A stretch of DNA of 64,000 bases from Luzula sylvatica (taxonomy: Eukaryota > Streptophyta > Magnoliopsida > Poales > Juncaceae): the NCBI GenBank assembly GCA_946800325.1, contig OX326957.1:26569054-26633053 (forward strand), read 5' to 3'. The translations under genes and the position numbers were made by a program. Positions 14,801 through 27,471 of this stretch are shown here, piece after piece. Each line of letters starts with the position of its first letter. Positions within the stretch are counted from its first letter, which is position 1. Below the pieces are notes generated by a model. The model did no database searches. It was not told the DNA's origin and saw only the letters and a list, made by a program, of their open reading frames with translations.

Positions 14801-15899
14801 TACTCCGTAATTGAAGACACAAATTTCAATTTTTTAAAAAATTTCTTAAAAATGTAAAAACTAAAGTCTAACACCATCAAAAAATTCAATTAAGATATTT
14901 TTTGAAAAAATGTTAAAATTGAAGTGTAACACAATCAAAATACTCAATTTCCGTGTTGTACTTAAAATACTACGTAATTGAAGACTAACACACACAAATT
15001 TCAATCTTTTCAAAAATTTCTTAAAAATGCAAAAACCAAAGTCTAACACCATCAAAAAATTCAATTAAGATATTTTTTAAAAAAATGTTAAAATTGATGT
15101 GTAACACAATCAAAATACTCAATTTTCATGTCGTACTCAAAATAATCCGTACTAGAAAACTAACACACACAAATTTCAATTTTTTCAAAAATTTCTTAAA
15201 AATGCAAAAATTGAAGTCTGACACCTTCAAAAAATTCAATAAGATATTTTTGAAAAAAACTGTTAGAATTGAAGTGTAACATAAGTGAAATACTCAATTT
15301 CCAGGTCACACTCAAATACTCCGTAATTGAAGACTAACACACACAAATTTCAATTTTTTCAAAATTTTCTTAAAAATGCAAAAAAAAAATTCTAACACCT
15401 TCAAAAAAATCAATGAAGATATTTTTTTTAAAATGTAAAAATTGAAGTGTAACACAATCAAAATACTCAATTTTCGTGTCGTACTTAAAATGCTACGTAA
15501 TTGAAGACTAACACACACAAATTTCAATTTTTTCAAAAATTTCTTAAAAATGCAAAAACTGAAGTCTAACACCATCAGAAAATTTAATTAAGATATTTTT
15601 TTAAAAAATGTTAAAATTTAAGTGTAGCAAAAGCAAAATATTCAATTTTCATGTCGTACTCAAAATACTCCGTAATTGAAGACTAACACACACAAATTTA
15701 AATTTTTTTAAAAATCTCTTAAAAATGCAAAATCAGAAGTCTACCACCTTCAAAAATTTCAATTAAGATAGTTTTCTAAAAAATGTTAAAATTGAAGTGT
15801 AACACAAACGAAATACTCAATTTTCATGTCGTACTCAAAATAATCAGTAATTGAAAACTAACACACACAAATTTCAATTTTTTCAAAAAATTCTTAAAA

Positions 15900-16910
15900 A
15901 TGCAAAAACTGAAGTCTAACACCTTCAGAAAATTCAATTAAGATATTTTTTTTAAAAATGTTAAAATTGAAGTGTAACACAAGCAAATTCTCAATTTTTA
16001 TGCCGTACTCAAAATACTCCGTAATTGAAGACTAACACACAGAAAGGTCAATTTTTCAAAAATTTCTTAAAAATGCAAAAACTAAAGTCTAACACCTTCA
16101 AAAATTTCAATTAAGATATTTTTTTTAAAAATGTTAATATAGAAGTGTAACACAAGCAAAGTACTCAATTTTCATGCCGTACTCAAAATACTCCGTAATT
16201 GAAGACTAACACACACAAATTCCAATTTTTTCAAAAAATTTTAAAAATGCAAAAAACTAAAGTCTAACACCTTCAGAAAATTGAATTGAGATATTTTTAA
16301 AAGAAAATGTTAAAATTGAAGTGTAACACAAGCAAAATACTCAATTTTCCTGACCTACTCAAAATACTCCGTAATTGAAGACTAACACACACAAAGGTCA
16401 ATTTTTCAAAAATTTCTTAAAAATGCAAAAACTAAAGTCTAACACCTTCAAAATTTTCAATTAAGATATTTTTTTAAAAAATGTTAATATTGAAGTTTAA
16501 CACAAGCAAAGTACTCAATTTTCATGCCGTACTCAAAATACTCCGTAATTGAAGGCAAACACACACAAATTCCAATTTTTTCCAAAAATTTTAAAAATGC
16601 AAAAAACTAAATTCTAACACCTTCAGAAAATTGAATTGAGATATTTTTAAAATAAAATGTTAAAATTGAAGTGTAACACAAGCAAAATACTCAATTTTCG
16701 TGTCGTACTCAAAATAATCCGTAATTGGAAACTAACACACACAAATTTCAATTTTTTAAAAAATTTCTTAAAAATGCAAAAACTGAAGTCTGACACCTTC
16801 GAAAAATTCAATAAGATATTGTTGAAAAAAATGTTTGACTTGAAGTGTAACATAAGCGAAATACTCAATTTTCATGTCACACTCAAATACTCTGTAATTG
16901 AAGACTAACA
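15900..16910 (+). repeat. Satellite segmental duplication, copy 1
   Basis: This stretch and 20765-21770 share the same order of diagnostic monomer variants at an offset of about 4863 bases. Shared variants include 'aaaggtcaatttttc' at 16043 and 20906 and the preceding 'tctcaatttttatgccgta'. A matching minus-strand open frame also occurs at 16647-16868 and 21511-21732. The offset equals about 28 monomers. This suggests block duplication or unequal exchange rather than independent drift. Confidence 0.8.
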
Positions 16911-17410
16911 CACACAAATTTCAATTTTTTCAAAAATTTCTTAAAAATGCAAAAACTAAATTCTAAAACCTTCAAAAAATTCAATTAAGATATTTTTTCT
17001 AAAAATGCTAAAATTGAAGTGTAACAGAAGCAAAATACTCAATTTTCGTGACGTACTCAAAATACTCCGTAATTGAAGACTATCACACAAAAATTTAAAT
17101 TTTTTAAAAAATTTCTTAAAAATGCAAAATCAAAATTCAAACACCTTCAAAAATTTCCATTAAGATATTTTTTTTAAAAATAGTAATATTGAAGTATAAC
17201 ACAAGCAAAGTACTCAATTTTCATGCCGTACTCAAAATATTCCGTAATTGAAGACTAACACACACAAATTCCATTTTTTTCAAAAAAAAATAAAAATGCA
17301 AAAAACTAAAGTGTAACACCTTCAGAAAATTGAATTGAGATATTTTTAAAATAAAATGTTAAAATTGAAGTGTAACACAAGCAAAATACTCAATTTTAAT
17401 GTCGTACTCA

Positions 17411-19240
17411 AAAAACTTCGTGATTGAAGACTAACACATACAAATTTATATTTTTCCTATTTTTTTGAAAAAAATCAAAAACTGAAGTCTAACACCTTCA
17501 AAAATATCAATTATCATTTTTTCTAAAAAATGCCAAAATAGTTCTCTAAAATGAGCAAAATACTTCATTTTTCATGTTTTTCTCAAAAAACTTCGTGATT
17601 GAAGACTAACACATAGAAATTTCTATTTTTCCTATTTTTTGCAAACAATCAAAAACTGAAGTCTAACACCTTCAAAAATATCAATTATCATTTTTTCTAA
17701 AAGAGTCCAAAATAGTTCTCTAAAATGAGCAAAATACTTCATTTTTCATGTTTTTCTCAAAAAACTTCGTGATTGAAGACTAACACATACAAATTTCTAT
17801 TTTTCCCATTTTCTGCAAAAAATCAAAAACTGAAGTCTAACACCTTCAAAAATATCAAATATCATTTTTTCTAAAAAAGACCAAAATAGTTCTCTAAAAT
17901 GAGCAAAATACTTCATTTTTCATGTTTTTCTCAAAAAACTTCGTGATTGAAGACTAACACATACAAATTTCAATTTTTCCTATTTTTTGCAAAAAATCAA
18001 AAACTGAAGTCTAACACCTTCAAAAATATCAATTATCATTTTTTCTAAAAAAGACCAAAATAGTTCTATAAAATGAGCAAAATACTTCAATTTTTATGTT
18101 TTTCTCAAAAAATTCCGTGATTGAAGACTGACACATACAAATTTCTATTTTTCCAATTTTTTTGCAAAAAATCAAAAACTGAAGTCTAACACCTTCAAAA
18201 ATATCTATTATCATTTTTTCTAAAAGAGTCCAAAATAGTTCTCTAAAATGAGCAAAATACTTCATTTTTCATGTTTTTCTCAAAAAACTTCGTGATTGAA
18301 GACTAACACATAAAAATTTCTATTTTTCCTATTTTTTGCAAACAATCAAAAACTGAAGTCTAACACCTTCAAAAATATCAATTATCATTTTTTCTAAAAG
18401 AGTCCAAAATAGTTCTCTAAAATGAGCAAAATACTTCATTTTTCATGTTTTTCTCAAAAAACTTCGTGATTGAAGACTAACACATACAAATTTCTATTTT
18501 TCCTATTTTTTGCAAAAAATCAAAAACTGAAGTCTAACACCTTCAAAAATATCAAATATCATTTTTTCTAAAAAAGACCAAAATAGTTCTCTAAAATGAG
18601 CAAAATACTTCATTTTTCATGTTTTTCTCAAAAAACTTCGTGATTGAAGACTAACACATACAAATTTCAATTTTTCCTATTTTTTGAAAAAAATCAAAAA
18701 CTGAAGTCTAACACCTTCAAAAATATCAATTATCATTTTTTCTAAAAAAGACCAAAATAGTTCTATAAAATGAGCAAATTACTTCAATTTTTATGTTTTT
18801 CTCAAAAAATTCCGTGATTGAAGACTGACACATACAAATTTCTATTTTTCCAATTTTTTTGCAAAAAATCAAAAACTGAAGTCTAACACCTTCAAAAATA
18901 TCTATTATCATTTTTTCTAAAAGAGTCCAAAATAGTTCTCTAAAATGATCAAAATACTTCATTTTTCATGTATTTCTCAAAAAACTTCGTGATTGAAGAC
19001 TAACACATACAAATTTCTATTTTTCCTATTTTTTGCAAAAAATCAAAAACTGAAGTCTAACACCTTCAAAAATATCAAATATAATTTTTTTCTAAAAGAG
19101 ACAAAAATAGTTCTCTAAAATGAGCAAAATACTTCATTTTTCATGTTTTTCTCAAAATACTTCGTGATTGAAGACTAACACATACAAATTTATATTTTTC
19201 CTATTTTTTGCAAAAAAATCAAAAACTGAAGTCTAAAACC
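17411..19240 (+). repeat. Divergent satellite sub-array with four-monomer higher-order repeat (697 bp)
   Basis: About 11 monomers of a distinct subfamily: the first third reads 'aatagttctctaaaatgag', the second contains 'tttttcctattttttg', and 'cgtgattgaag' replaces 'cgtaattgaag'. The TGATTGAAG step occurs at 17421, 17596, 17770, 17944, 18118, 18293, 18467, 18641, 18815, 18990 and 19165, that is every 174-175 bases. Diagnostic changes (aagagtcc, aaagacc, ttctataaaatg with attccgtgattgaagactgac) repeat with a period of exactly 697, for example 18118 and 18815. This is a four-monomer higher-order repeat present about two and a half times, much more homogeneous than the flanking array. Confidence 0.93.
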
Positions 19241-20764
19241 TTCAAAAAAATTAATTAAGATATTTTTTATAAAAATGTTAAAATCGAAGTGTAACACAAG
19301 TAAAATAATCAATTTTTATTTCATACTCAAAATTCTCTGTAATTGAAGACTAACACACACAATTTTCATTTTTTTCAAAACTTTCTTAAAAATGCAAAAA
19401 CTGAAGTCTAACACCTTCAAATAATTCAAGTAAGATATTTTTTAAAAAAATATTAAAATTGAAGTGTAACACAAGCAAAATACCCAATTTTTCAGGTCGC
19501 ACTCAAATACTCCGTAATTGAAGACTAACACACACAAATTTCAATTTTTTAAAAAATTTCTTAAATATGCAAAAACTAAAGTCTAACACCTTCAAAAAAT
19601 TCAATTAAGATATTTTTTAAAAAAATGTTAAAATGGAAGTGTGACACAATCAAAATACTCAATTTTCTTGTCGTACTTAAAATACTACGTAATTGAAGAC
19701 TAACACACACAAATTTCAATTTTTTCAGAAATTTCTTAAAAATTCAAAAACCGAAGTCTAACACCTTCAAAAAAATCAATTAAGATATTTTAAAAAAATT
19801 GTTAAAATTGAAGTGTAACAAAAGAAAAAAACTCAATTTTCATGCCGTACTCACAATACTCCGTAATTGAAGACTACCACACACAAATTCCAATTTTTCT
19901 AAAAATTTCTTAAAAATGCAAAATCAGAAGTCAACACCTTCAAAAAATTCATTTAAGATATTTTTTACAAAAAAATATTAAAATTACAGTGTAACGCAAG
20001 CAAAATACTCCGTAATTGAAGACTAACACACACAAATTTTAATTTTTTAAAAATATCTTAATAATACAAAAACTGAAGTCTAACACCTTCAAAAAATACA
20101 ATTTATTATTGTTTAAAAAAATGTTAAAATAGAAGTGTAACACAATCAAAATACTCATTTTTCGTGTCGTACTTAAAATACTACGTAATTGATGCCTAAC
20201 ACACACAAATTTCAATTTTTTCAAAAAAATTTTAAAAATGCAAAAACCAAAGTCTAACACATTCAAAAAATTCAATTAAGGTATTGTTTAAAAAATGTAA
20301 AAATAGAAGAGTAACACAATCAAAATACTCAATTTTCGTGTCGTACTTAAAATAGTACGTAATTGAAGACTAACACACACAAATTTCAATTTTTTCAAAA
20401 ATTTCTTAAAAATGCCAAAACTGAAGTCTAACACCTTCAAAAAATTGAATTAAGATATTTGGGAAAAAAATGTTAGAATTGAAGTGTAATACAAGCAAAG
20501 TACTCAATTTTCATGTCGTACTCAAAATACTCCATAATTGAAGACTAACACACACAAATTTCAATTTTTTCAAAAATTTCATAAAAATGCAAAAACTGAA
20601 TTCTAACACCTTCAAAAAATTCAATGAAGATATTTTTTTTTTAAATGTTAAAATTGAAGTGTAACACAATCAAAATACTCAATTTTCGTGTCGTACATAA
20701 TATACTACGTAATTGAAGACTAACACATATAAATTTCAATTTTTTCAAACATTTCTTAAAAATG

Positions 20765-21770
20765 CAAAAACTTAAGTCTAACACCTTCAGAAAATTCACT
20801 TAAGATATTTTTTTTTAAAATGTTAAAATTGATATGTAACACAAGCAAAATTCTCAATTTTTATGCCGTAATCAAAATACTCCGTAATTGAAGACTGACA
20901 CACACAAAGGTCAATTTTTCAAAAATTTCTTAAAAATACAAAAACTAAAGTCTAACACCTTCAAAAATTTCAATTAAGATATTTTTTTTTAAAATGTTAA
21001 TATTGAAGTGTAACACAAGCAAAGTACTCAATTTTCATGCCGTACTCAAAATACTCCGTAATTGAAGACTAACGCACACAACTTCCAATTTTTTCAAAAA
21101 ATTTTAAGAATGCAAAAAACTAAAGTACAACATCTTCAGAAAATTGAATTGAGATATTTTTAAAAGAAAATGTTAAAATTGCAGTGTAACACAATCAAAA
21201 TACTCAATTTTCATGTCGTACTCAAAATACTCCGTAATTGAAGACTAACACACACAAATTTCAATTTTTTTAAAAATTTCTTAAAAAGGCAAAATCAAAA
21301 GTCTAACACCTTCAAACATTTCAATTCAGGTATTTTTTTAAAAAATGTTAATATTGAAGTGTAACACAAGCAAAGTACTCAATTTTCATGCCGTACTCAA
21401 AATACTCCGTAATTGAAGACTAACACACACAAATTCCAATTTTTTTAAAAAAATTTAAAAATGCAAAAAACTAAAGTCTAACACCTTCAGAAAATTGAAT
21501 TGAGATATTTTTAAAAGAAAATGTTAAAATTGAAGTGTAACACAAGCAAAATACTCAATTTTCGTGTCGTACTCAAAATAATCCGTAATTGAAAACTAAC
21601 ACACACAAATTTCAATTTTTTAAAAAAATTCTTAAAAATGCAAAAACTTAAGTCTGACACCTTCAAAAAATTCAATAAGATATTGTTGAAAAAAATTTTA
21701 GAATTGATGTGTAACATAAGCGAAATACTCAATTTTCATGTCACACTCAAATACTCCGTAATTTAAGACT
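20765..21770 (+). repeat. Satellite segmental duplication, copy 2
   Basis: Partner of 15900-16910 at an offset of about 4863 bases, sharing the same series of unusual monomer variants. Divergence between the two copies is visible as scattered point changes, so the event is not very recent. Confidence 0.8.
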
Positions 21771-24700
21771 AACACACACAAATTTCAATTTTTTCAAAAA
21801 TTTCTTAAAAATGCAAAAACTAAATTCTAACACCTTCAAATAATTCAATTAAGATATTTTTTTTTAAAATGTTAAAATTGAAGTGTAACACAATCATAAT
21901 ACTCAATTTTCGTGTCGTACTTAAAATACTACGTAATTGAAGACTAACACACACAAATTTCAATTTTTTCAAAAATTTCTTAAAAATGCAAAAACTGAAG
22001 TCTACCCTCAGAAAATTCAATTAACATATTTTTTTTAAAAATGTTAAAATTGAAGTGTAACACAAGCAAAATATTCAATTTTCATGTCATACTCAAAATA
22101 CATCGTCATTGAACACTAACACACACAAATTTAAATTTTTTTAAAAATTTCTTAAAAATGCAAAATCAGAAGTCTAACACCTTTAAAAATTTCAATTAAG
22201 ATAGTTTTCTAAAAAATGTTAAAATTGAAGTGTAACACAAGCAAAATACACAATTTTCATGTCATACTCAAAATAATCTGTAATTGAAAACTAACACACA
22301 CAAATTTCAATTTTTTCAAAAATTTCTTAAAAATGCAAAAACCAAAGTCTAACACCATCAAAAAATCCAATAAGATATTTTTGAAAAAAAATGTTAAAAT
22401 TGAAGTGTAGCACAAGCAAAATACTCAATTTTCATGTCGTACTCAAAATACACCATAATTGAAGACTAACACACACAAATTTTAATTTTTTCAAAACTTT
22501 CTTAAAAATGCAAAAAGTGAAGTCTGACACCTTCAAAAATTCAATTAAGGTATTTTTTAAAAAAATATTAAAATTGAAGTGTAACACAAGCAAAATACCA
22601 AATTTTCAGGTCGTACTCAAATACTCTGTAATGGAAGACTAACACACACAAATTTCAATTTTTTAAAAAATTTCTTAAAAATGCAAAAATTAAAGTCTAA
22701 CACCTTCAAAAAATTCAATTAATATTTTTTTTAAAAATTGTAAAAGTTGAAGTGTGACACAATCAAAATACTCAATTTTCTTATCATACTTTAAATACTA
22801 CATAATTGAAGACTAACACACACAAATTTTAATTTTTTCAAAAATTTTATAAAAATGTAAAAACTGAAGTCTAACATCTTCAAAAAATTCAATTAAGATA
22901 TTTTAACAAAATTATTAAAATTGAAGTGTAACACAAGAAAAAAACTCAATTTTCCTGCCGTACTCACAATACTCCGTAATTGAAGAATACCACACACAAA
23001 TTCCAATTTTTTTTAAAATTTCTTAAAATTGCAAAATCAGAAGTCAACAAACTCAAAAAATTCAATTAAGACATTTTTTACAAAAAAATTTAAAATTGCA
23101 GTGTAAGACAAGCAAAATACTCCGTAATTGAAGACTAACACACACGAATTTCAATTTTTTCAAAAATTTCTTAAAAAAGCAAAAACTGAAGTCTAACACC
23201 TTTAAAATTTTCAATTAAGATATTTTTTAAAAAAATGTTAAAATTTAAGTGTAACACAAGCAAAATGTTCAATTTTCATGCCGTACTCAAAATACTCCGT
23301 AATTTAAGACTAACACACACAAGATTCAATTTTTTCAAAAATTTCTAAAAAATGCAAAAACTAAAGTCTAACACCTTCAAAAAAATCATTTAATATATTT
23401 TTGAAAAATATGTTAAAATTTAAGTGTAACACAAGAAAAATACTCAATTTTCATGTCGTACTCAAAATACTCCGTAATTGAAGACTAACACACACAAATT
23501 TAAATTTTTTCAAACATCTCTTAAAAATGCAAAAACTGAAGTCTAACACCTGCGAAAAATTGAAGTGTGACACAAGCAGAATACCGAATTTTCAGGTCAT
23601 ACTCAAATACTCAGTTATTGAAGACTAACACACACTAATTTCAATTTTTTTTTAAATTTCTTATAAATACAAAATAATAAGTCTAACACCTTCAAAAAAT
23701 TCAATTAAGATATTTTTTTTTAAATGTTAATATTCAAGTGTATCACAAGAAAAATACTCAATTTTCATGTCGTACTCAAGATACTCCGTAATTGAGACTA
23801 ACACACACAAATCCAATTTTTTCTAAAATTTCTAAGAAATGCAAAAACTAAAGTCTAACATGTTCAAAAAATTCAATTAAGATATTTTTTTTTAAATGTT
23901 AAAATTGAAGTGTAACACAAGAAAAATACTCAATTTTCATGCCCTACTCAAAATACTCCGTAATAGAGACTAACACACACAAATCCAATTTTTTCAAAAA
24001 TTTCTATAAAATACAAAAACTAAAGTCAAACAGGTTCAAAAAATTGAATTAATATTTTTTTTTTTAAAATGTTAAAATTGAAGTGTAACAGAAGCAGAAT
24101 ACTCAATTTTCATGTCGTACTAAAAAAACTCCGTAATTGAAGACTAACAAATACAAATTTCAATTTTTTCAAACATTTCTTAAAAATGCAAAAACTGAAG
24201 TCTAACACCTTCAAAAAATTGATTTAAGATATTTTTTAAAAAATGTTAAAATTGAAGTATAACACAAGCAAAATACTCGATTTTAATGCCATACTCAAAA
24301 TACTCCGTAATTGAAAACTAACACACACAAATTTCAATTTTTTTAATTTCATAAAGATGCTAAATCAGAAGTCTAACACTTTCAAAAAATTCAATTAAGA
24401 TATTTTTTTTTAAATGTTAAAATTGAAGTGTAACACAAGCAAAATACTCAATTTTCATGCCGTACTCAAAATACTCCGTAATAGAGACTAACACACACAA
24501 ATTCCAATTTTTCCAAAAATTTCTTAAAAATGCAAAAACTAAAGTCTAACACCTTCAAAAAATTGAATTAAGATATTTTTTTTTTAAATGTTAAAATTGA
24601 AGTGTAACACAAACAAAATACTCAATTTTCATGTCTTACTCAAAATACTCCGTAATTGAAGACTACCACACACAAATTTTAATTTTTTCAAAAATTTATT

Positions 24701-26352
24701 GAAAATGCAAAAAATGAAATCTCAATCCTTCAAAAAATTCAATTAATATATTTTACTAAAAATGTTAAAATTGAAGTGTAACAAAAGCAAAATACTCAAT
24801 TTTCGTTTCGTACTTAAAATACTTCGTAATTGAAGACTAACACACGGATATTTCAATTTTTTCAAACATTTCTTAAAAATGCAAAAACTGAAGTCTAACA
24901 CCTTCAAAAAATGCAATAAGATACTTTTGAAAAAAATGTTAAAATTGAAGTGTAACTTAAGCAAAATACTCAATTTTCATGTCGCACTCAAATACTCCGT
25001 AATTGAAGACTAACACACACTAATTTGAATCTTTTAAAAAAATTCTTAAAAATGCAACAACTAAAGTCTAACACCTTCAAAATATTCAATTAAGATATTT
25101 TAAAAAAATATATAAAAATTTAGGTGTAACACAATCAAAATACTCAATTTTCGTGTCATACTTAAAATAGTACGTAATTGAAGACTAACACACACAAATT
25201 TCAATTTTTTCAAAAATTTCTTAAAAATGCAAAAACTGAAGTCTAACACCTTCAAAAAATTCAATTAAGATATTTTTTAAAAAAATGTTAAAATTGAAGT
25301 GTAACACAAGAAAAATACTAAATTTTCATGGCGTGCTCAAAATACTACGTAATTGAAGACAAACATACACAAATTTCAATTTTTTTTTAAATTTCTAAAA
25401 AATGCAAAATAAGAAGTCTAACACATTCAAAAAATTCAAGTAAGATATTTTTTTTAAAAATGTTAAAATTGAAGTGTAACACAAGCAAAATACTCAATTT
25501 TCATGCCGTACTCAAAATACTCCGTAATTGAGACTAACACACACAAATCCAATTTTTTCAAAAATTTCTAAAAAATTCTAAAACTAAAGTCTAACACCTT
25601 CAAAAAATTGAATTAAGATTTTTTTTTTAAAATGTTAAAATTGAAGTGTAACAGAAGCAGAATACTCAATTTTCATGTCACACTAAAAATACTCCGTAAT
25701 TGAAGACTAACACACACAAATTTCAATTTTTTCAAAAATTTATTAAAAATGCAAAAACTGAAGTCTATCACGTTCAAAAAATTGATTGAAGATATTTTTT
25801 TTAAAAATGTTAAAATTGAAGTATAACACAAGCAAAATACTCGATTTTCATGCCGTACTCAAAATACTCCGTAATTGAAGACTAACACACACAAATTTCA
25901 ATTTTTTAAAAAATTTCTTAAAAATGCAAAATCTGAAGTTTAACACCTTCAAAAAATTCAATTAAGATATTTTAAAAAAAATGTTAAAACTTAAGTGTAA
26001 CACAAGAAAAAATACTCTATTTTCATGCCATACTCAAAATACTCCGTAATTGAAGACTAACACACAAAAATTTCAATTTTTTCAAGAATTTCTTAAAAAT
26101 ACAAAAAGTGAAGTCTAACACCTTCAAAAAATTCAATCAAGATATTTTTTATAAAAAATGTTAAAATTGAAGTGTAACACAAGCAAAATACTCAATTTTT
26201 ATGTCGTACTCAAAATACTCCGTAATTGATGACTAACACACACAAATTTTAATATTTTCCAAAATTTCTTAAAAATGCAAAAACTGAAGTTTTAACACCT
26301 TCAAAAATTTCAATTAAGATATTTTTTTTTTAAATGTTAAAATTGAAGTGTA

Positions 26353-26834
26353 TTTTTTGAATAAAGGACGAGAGAGAAAAAGAGAAAACCTAGTAAATAT
26401 TAATTATTTAAGTACGGTTCAAACTGTGTCTACGTTTACTGTTTAATAAATAATATATTTTAAAATGAGTATAAGTATTTATATATTAAAATAAATTATA
26501 GAATATATTTTAAAATAAACTTATTTTATCGAAATAAATGAAAATAAATTATACATTCAAAGAAATTATGTATTCAATGAAAGTATTAATTCAATTAATT
26601 TATTTAATATTTTAAAAAATATTAAATAATTTCTTTGAATTGTAAACGTGCTTAAATTGTAATCGTAGACACGGTTCAACCCGTGCTTAAACAATAAACG
26701 TAGACACGGTTCAAACCGTGCTTAAACAGTAAACGTAGACACGGTTCATACCGTGCTTAAACAGTAAACGTAGATACGGTACAAACCGTGCTTAAAAAGT
26801 AAACGTAGACACGGTTTAAACCGTGCTTAAATAT
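26353..26834. mobile_element. Foldback-type AT-rich insertion at the satellite edge
   Basis: The satellite stops inside a monomer after 'attgaagtgta' and resumes at 26835 with 'ataattaaagactaac'. Between lie 482 bp of foreign AT-rich DNA. An inverted copy of the right-hand 35-bp repeat lies at 26411-26445 on the left. A second inverted pair, 'attcaaagaaattat' near 26556 and 'ataatttctttgaat' near 26626, lies inside. The arrangement would fold into a stem. No target duplication is obvious and no ORF is present, so assignment to a transposon class is open. Confidence 0.6.
26664..26831 (+). repeat. 35-bp tandem repeat with internal palindrome, about five copies
   Basis: Copies start at 26664, 26699, 26734, 26769 and 26804, an exact 35-base period. 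Each carries CACGGTTNNAACCGTG-like dyad symmetry; the last copy, CACGGTTTAAACCGTG, is a perfect 16-bp palindrome. An inverted single copy sits at 26411-26445. Confidence 0.93.
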
Positions 26835-26960
26835 ATAATTAAAGACTAACAAACACAAATTTCTACTTTTTCAAAAAAAAATTAAAAATGCATAAATCGA
26901 AGTCTAGCACCTTAAAACAAAATCAATAATTTGATTTTCTTAAAAATGTTACAAAAAAAA
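26835..26960 (+). repeat. Terminal degenerate satellite monomer
   Basis: Recognisable second and third sub-units of the satellite ('aaagactaacaaacac', 'tcgaagtctagcacc') beyond the foldback insertion. This is the outermost trace of the array before unique sequence begins, so the array edge is near 26960. Confidence 0.85.
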
Positions 26961-27020
26961 GTGTATACACACTTCAAATAGAAAACAATAATGTATACAC
27001 ACTTCAAATAGAAAACAAAT
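26961..27020 (+). repeat. 30-bp direct duplication at the array boundary
   Basis: Two adjacent 30-base copies beginning at 26961 and 26991 share 'tgtatacacacttcaaatag' and the following A-rich tail. The copies include the short palindrome GTGTATACAC. This marks the junction between satellite and unique DNA. Confidence 0.85.
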
Positions 27021-27367
27021 TTATATTTTCTCCAACGTATGATAAGTTGAACATACTATTTTCTTGAAGAAATGGACTGCACTCAAAGTCCCACCACCAT
27101 GATTAATATTTCGAGAGTTTGCTGGCAGAATTTTAGTAAATTGATCTCCACAAATTATAATTTAACAGTGAAACTACTCGGAAGTATCATTAATTGTTTC
27201 TTAAATCTCCAGTAGTAATTAAGTATAACTTAACAGTGGCTTTCTGCTATATGTGGCTACCCATCAGGAGAGTTTCCGGCGTTATTAATTAATAGCATAG
27301 AACTACTACCTAATAATAGAAAAAGGAAACCAAAACGAAACTAACAACACATCGTGTCCGGTCGAAT

Positions 27368-27375
27368 TATAAATA
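27368..27375 (+). promoter_or_regulatory. Putative TATA box of the RALF-like/Pro-rich gene
   Basis: TATAAATA about 100 bases upstream of the ATG at 27472, leaving room for a leader of about 70 bases. Position and sequence fit a plant core promoter. No other regulatory motif is claimed. Confidence 0.5.
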
Positions 27376-27471
27376 TCCCGACATTACAAATTCATCAATA
27401 TCAAATCCCAAATCGTCATATATTATATCCCTCAATTTTTGTATTCTAGAAATTTTAAATAATTCTCTGAC

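Larger units (their letters stand above)
5871..26352 (+). repeat. AT-rich satellite array, block B (174-176 bp monomer, trimeric sub-structure)
   Basis: Continuation of the same satellite for about 20.5 kb, roughly 118 monomers, all in the same orientation as block A. Within one monomer the motif TGAAG-N-N-TAACAC occurs three times. For example, its left edges at 13213, 13272, 13330 and 13389 give spacings of 59, 58 and 59 bases, so the monomer is an ancient trimer of a 58-59 bp unit. A shortened variant reading CAATTTCGTGTCGTAC recurs at about 7841, 8537, 8884, 10277, 10972, 11318 and 11841, with several gaps near 696 bases (four monomers). No gene is embedded. Length and tandem order are typical of plant centromeric or heterochromatic satellites, but the sequence alone does not show centromere function. 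Confidence 0.97.

Noticed and set aside
18029..18962. Pair of almost identical 78-codon minus-strand ORFs at 18029-18265 and 18726-18962
   Set aside because: They are the 697-bp higher-order repeat read twice, not duplicated genes.
1..26352. CRISPR-like regular repeats
   Set aside because: The repeats are contiguous monomers without unique spacers in a plant genome; this is a satellite.
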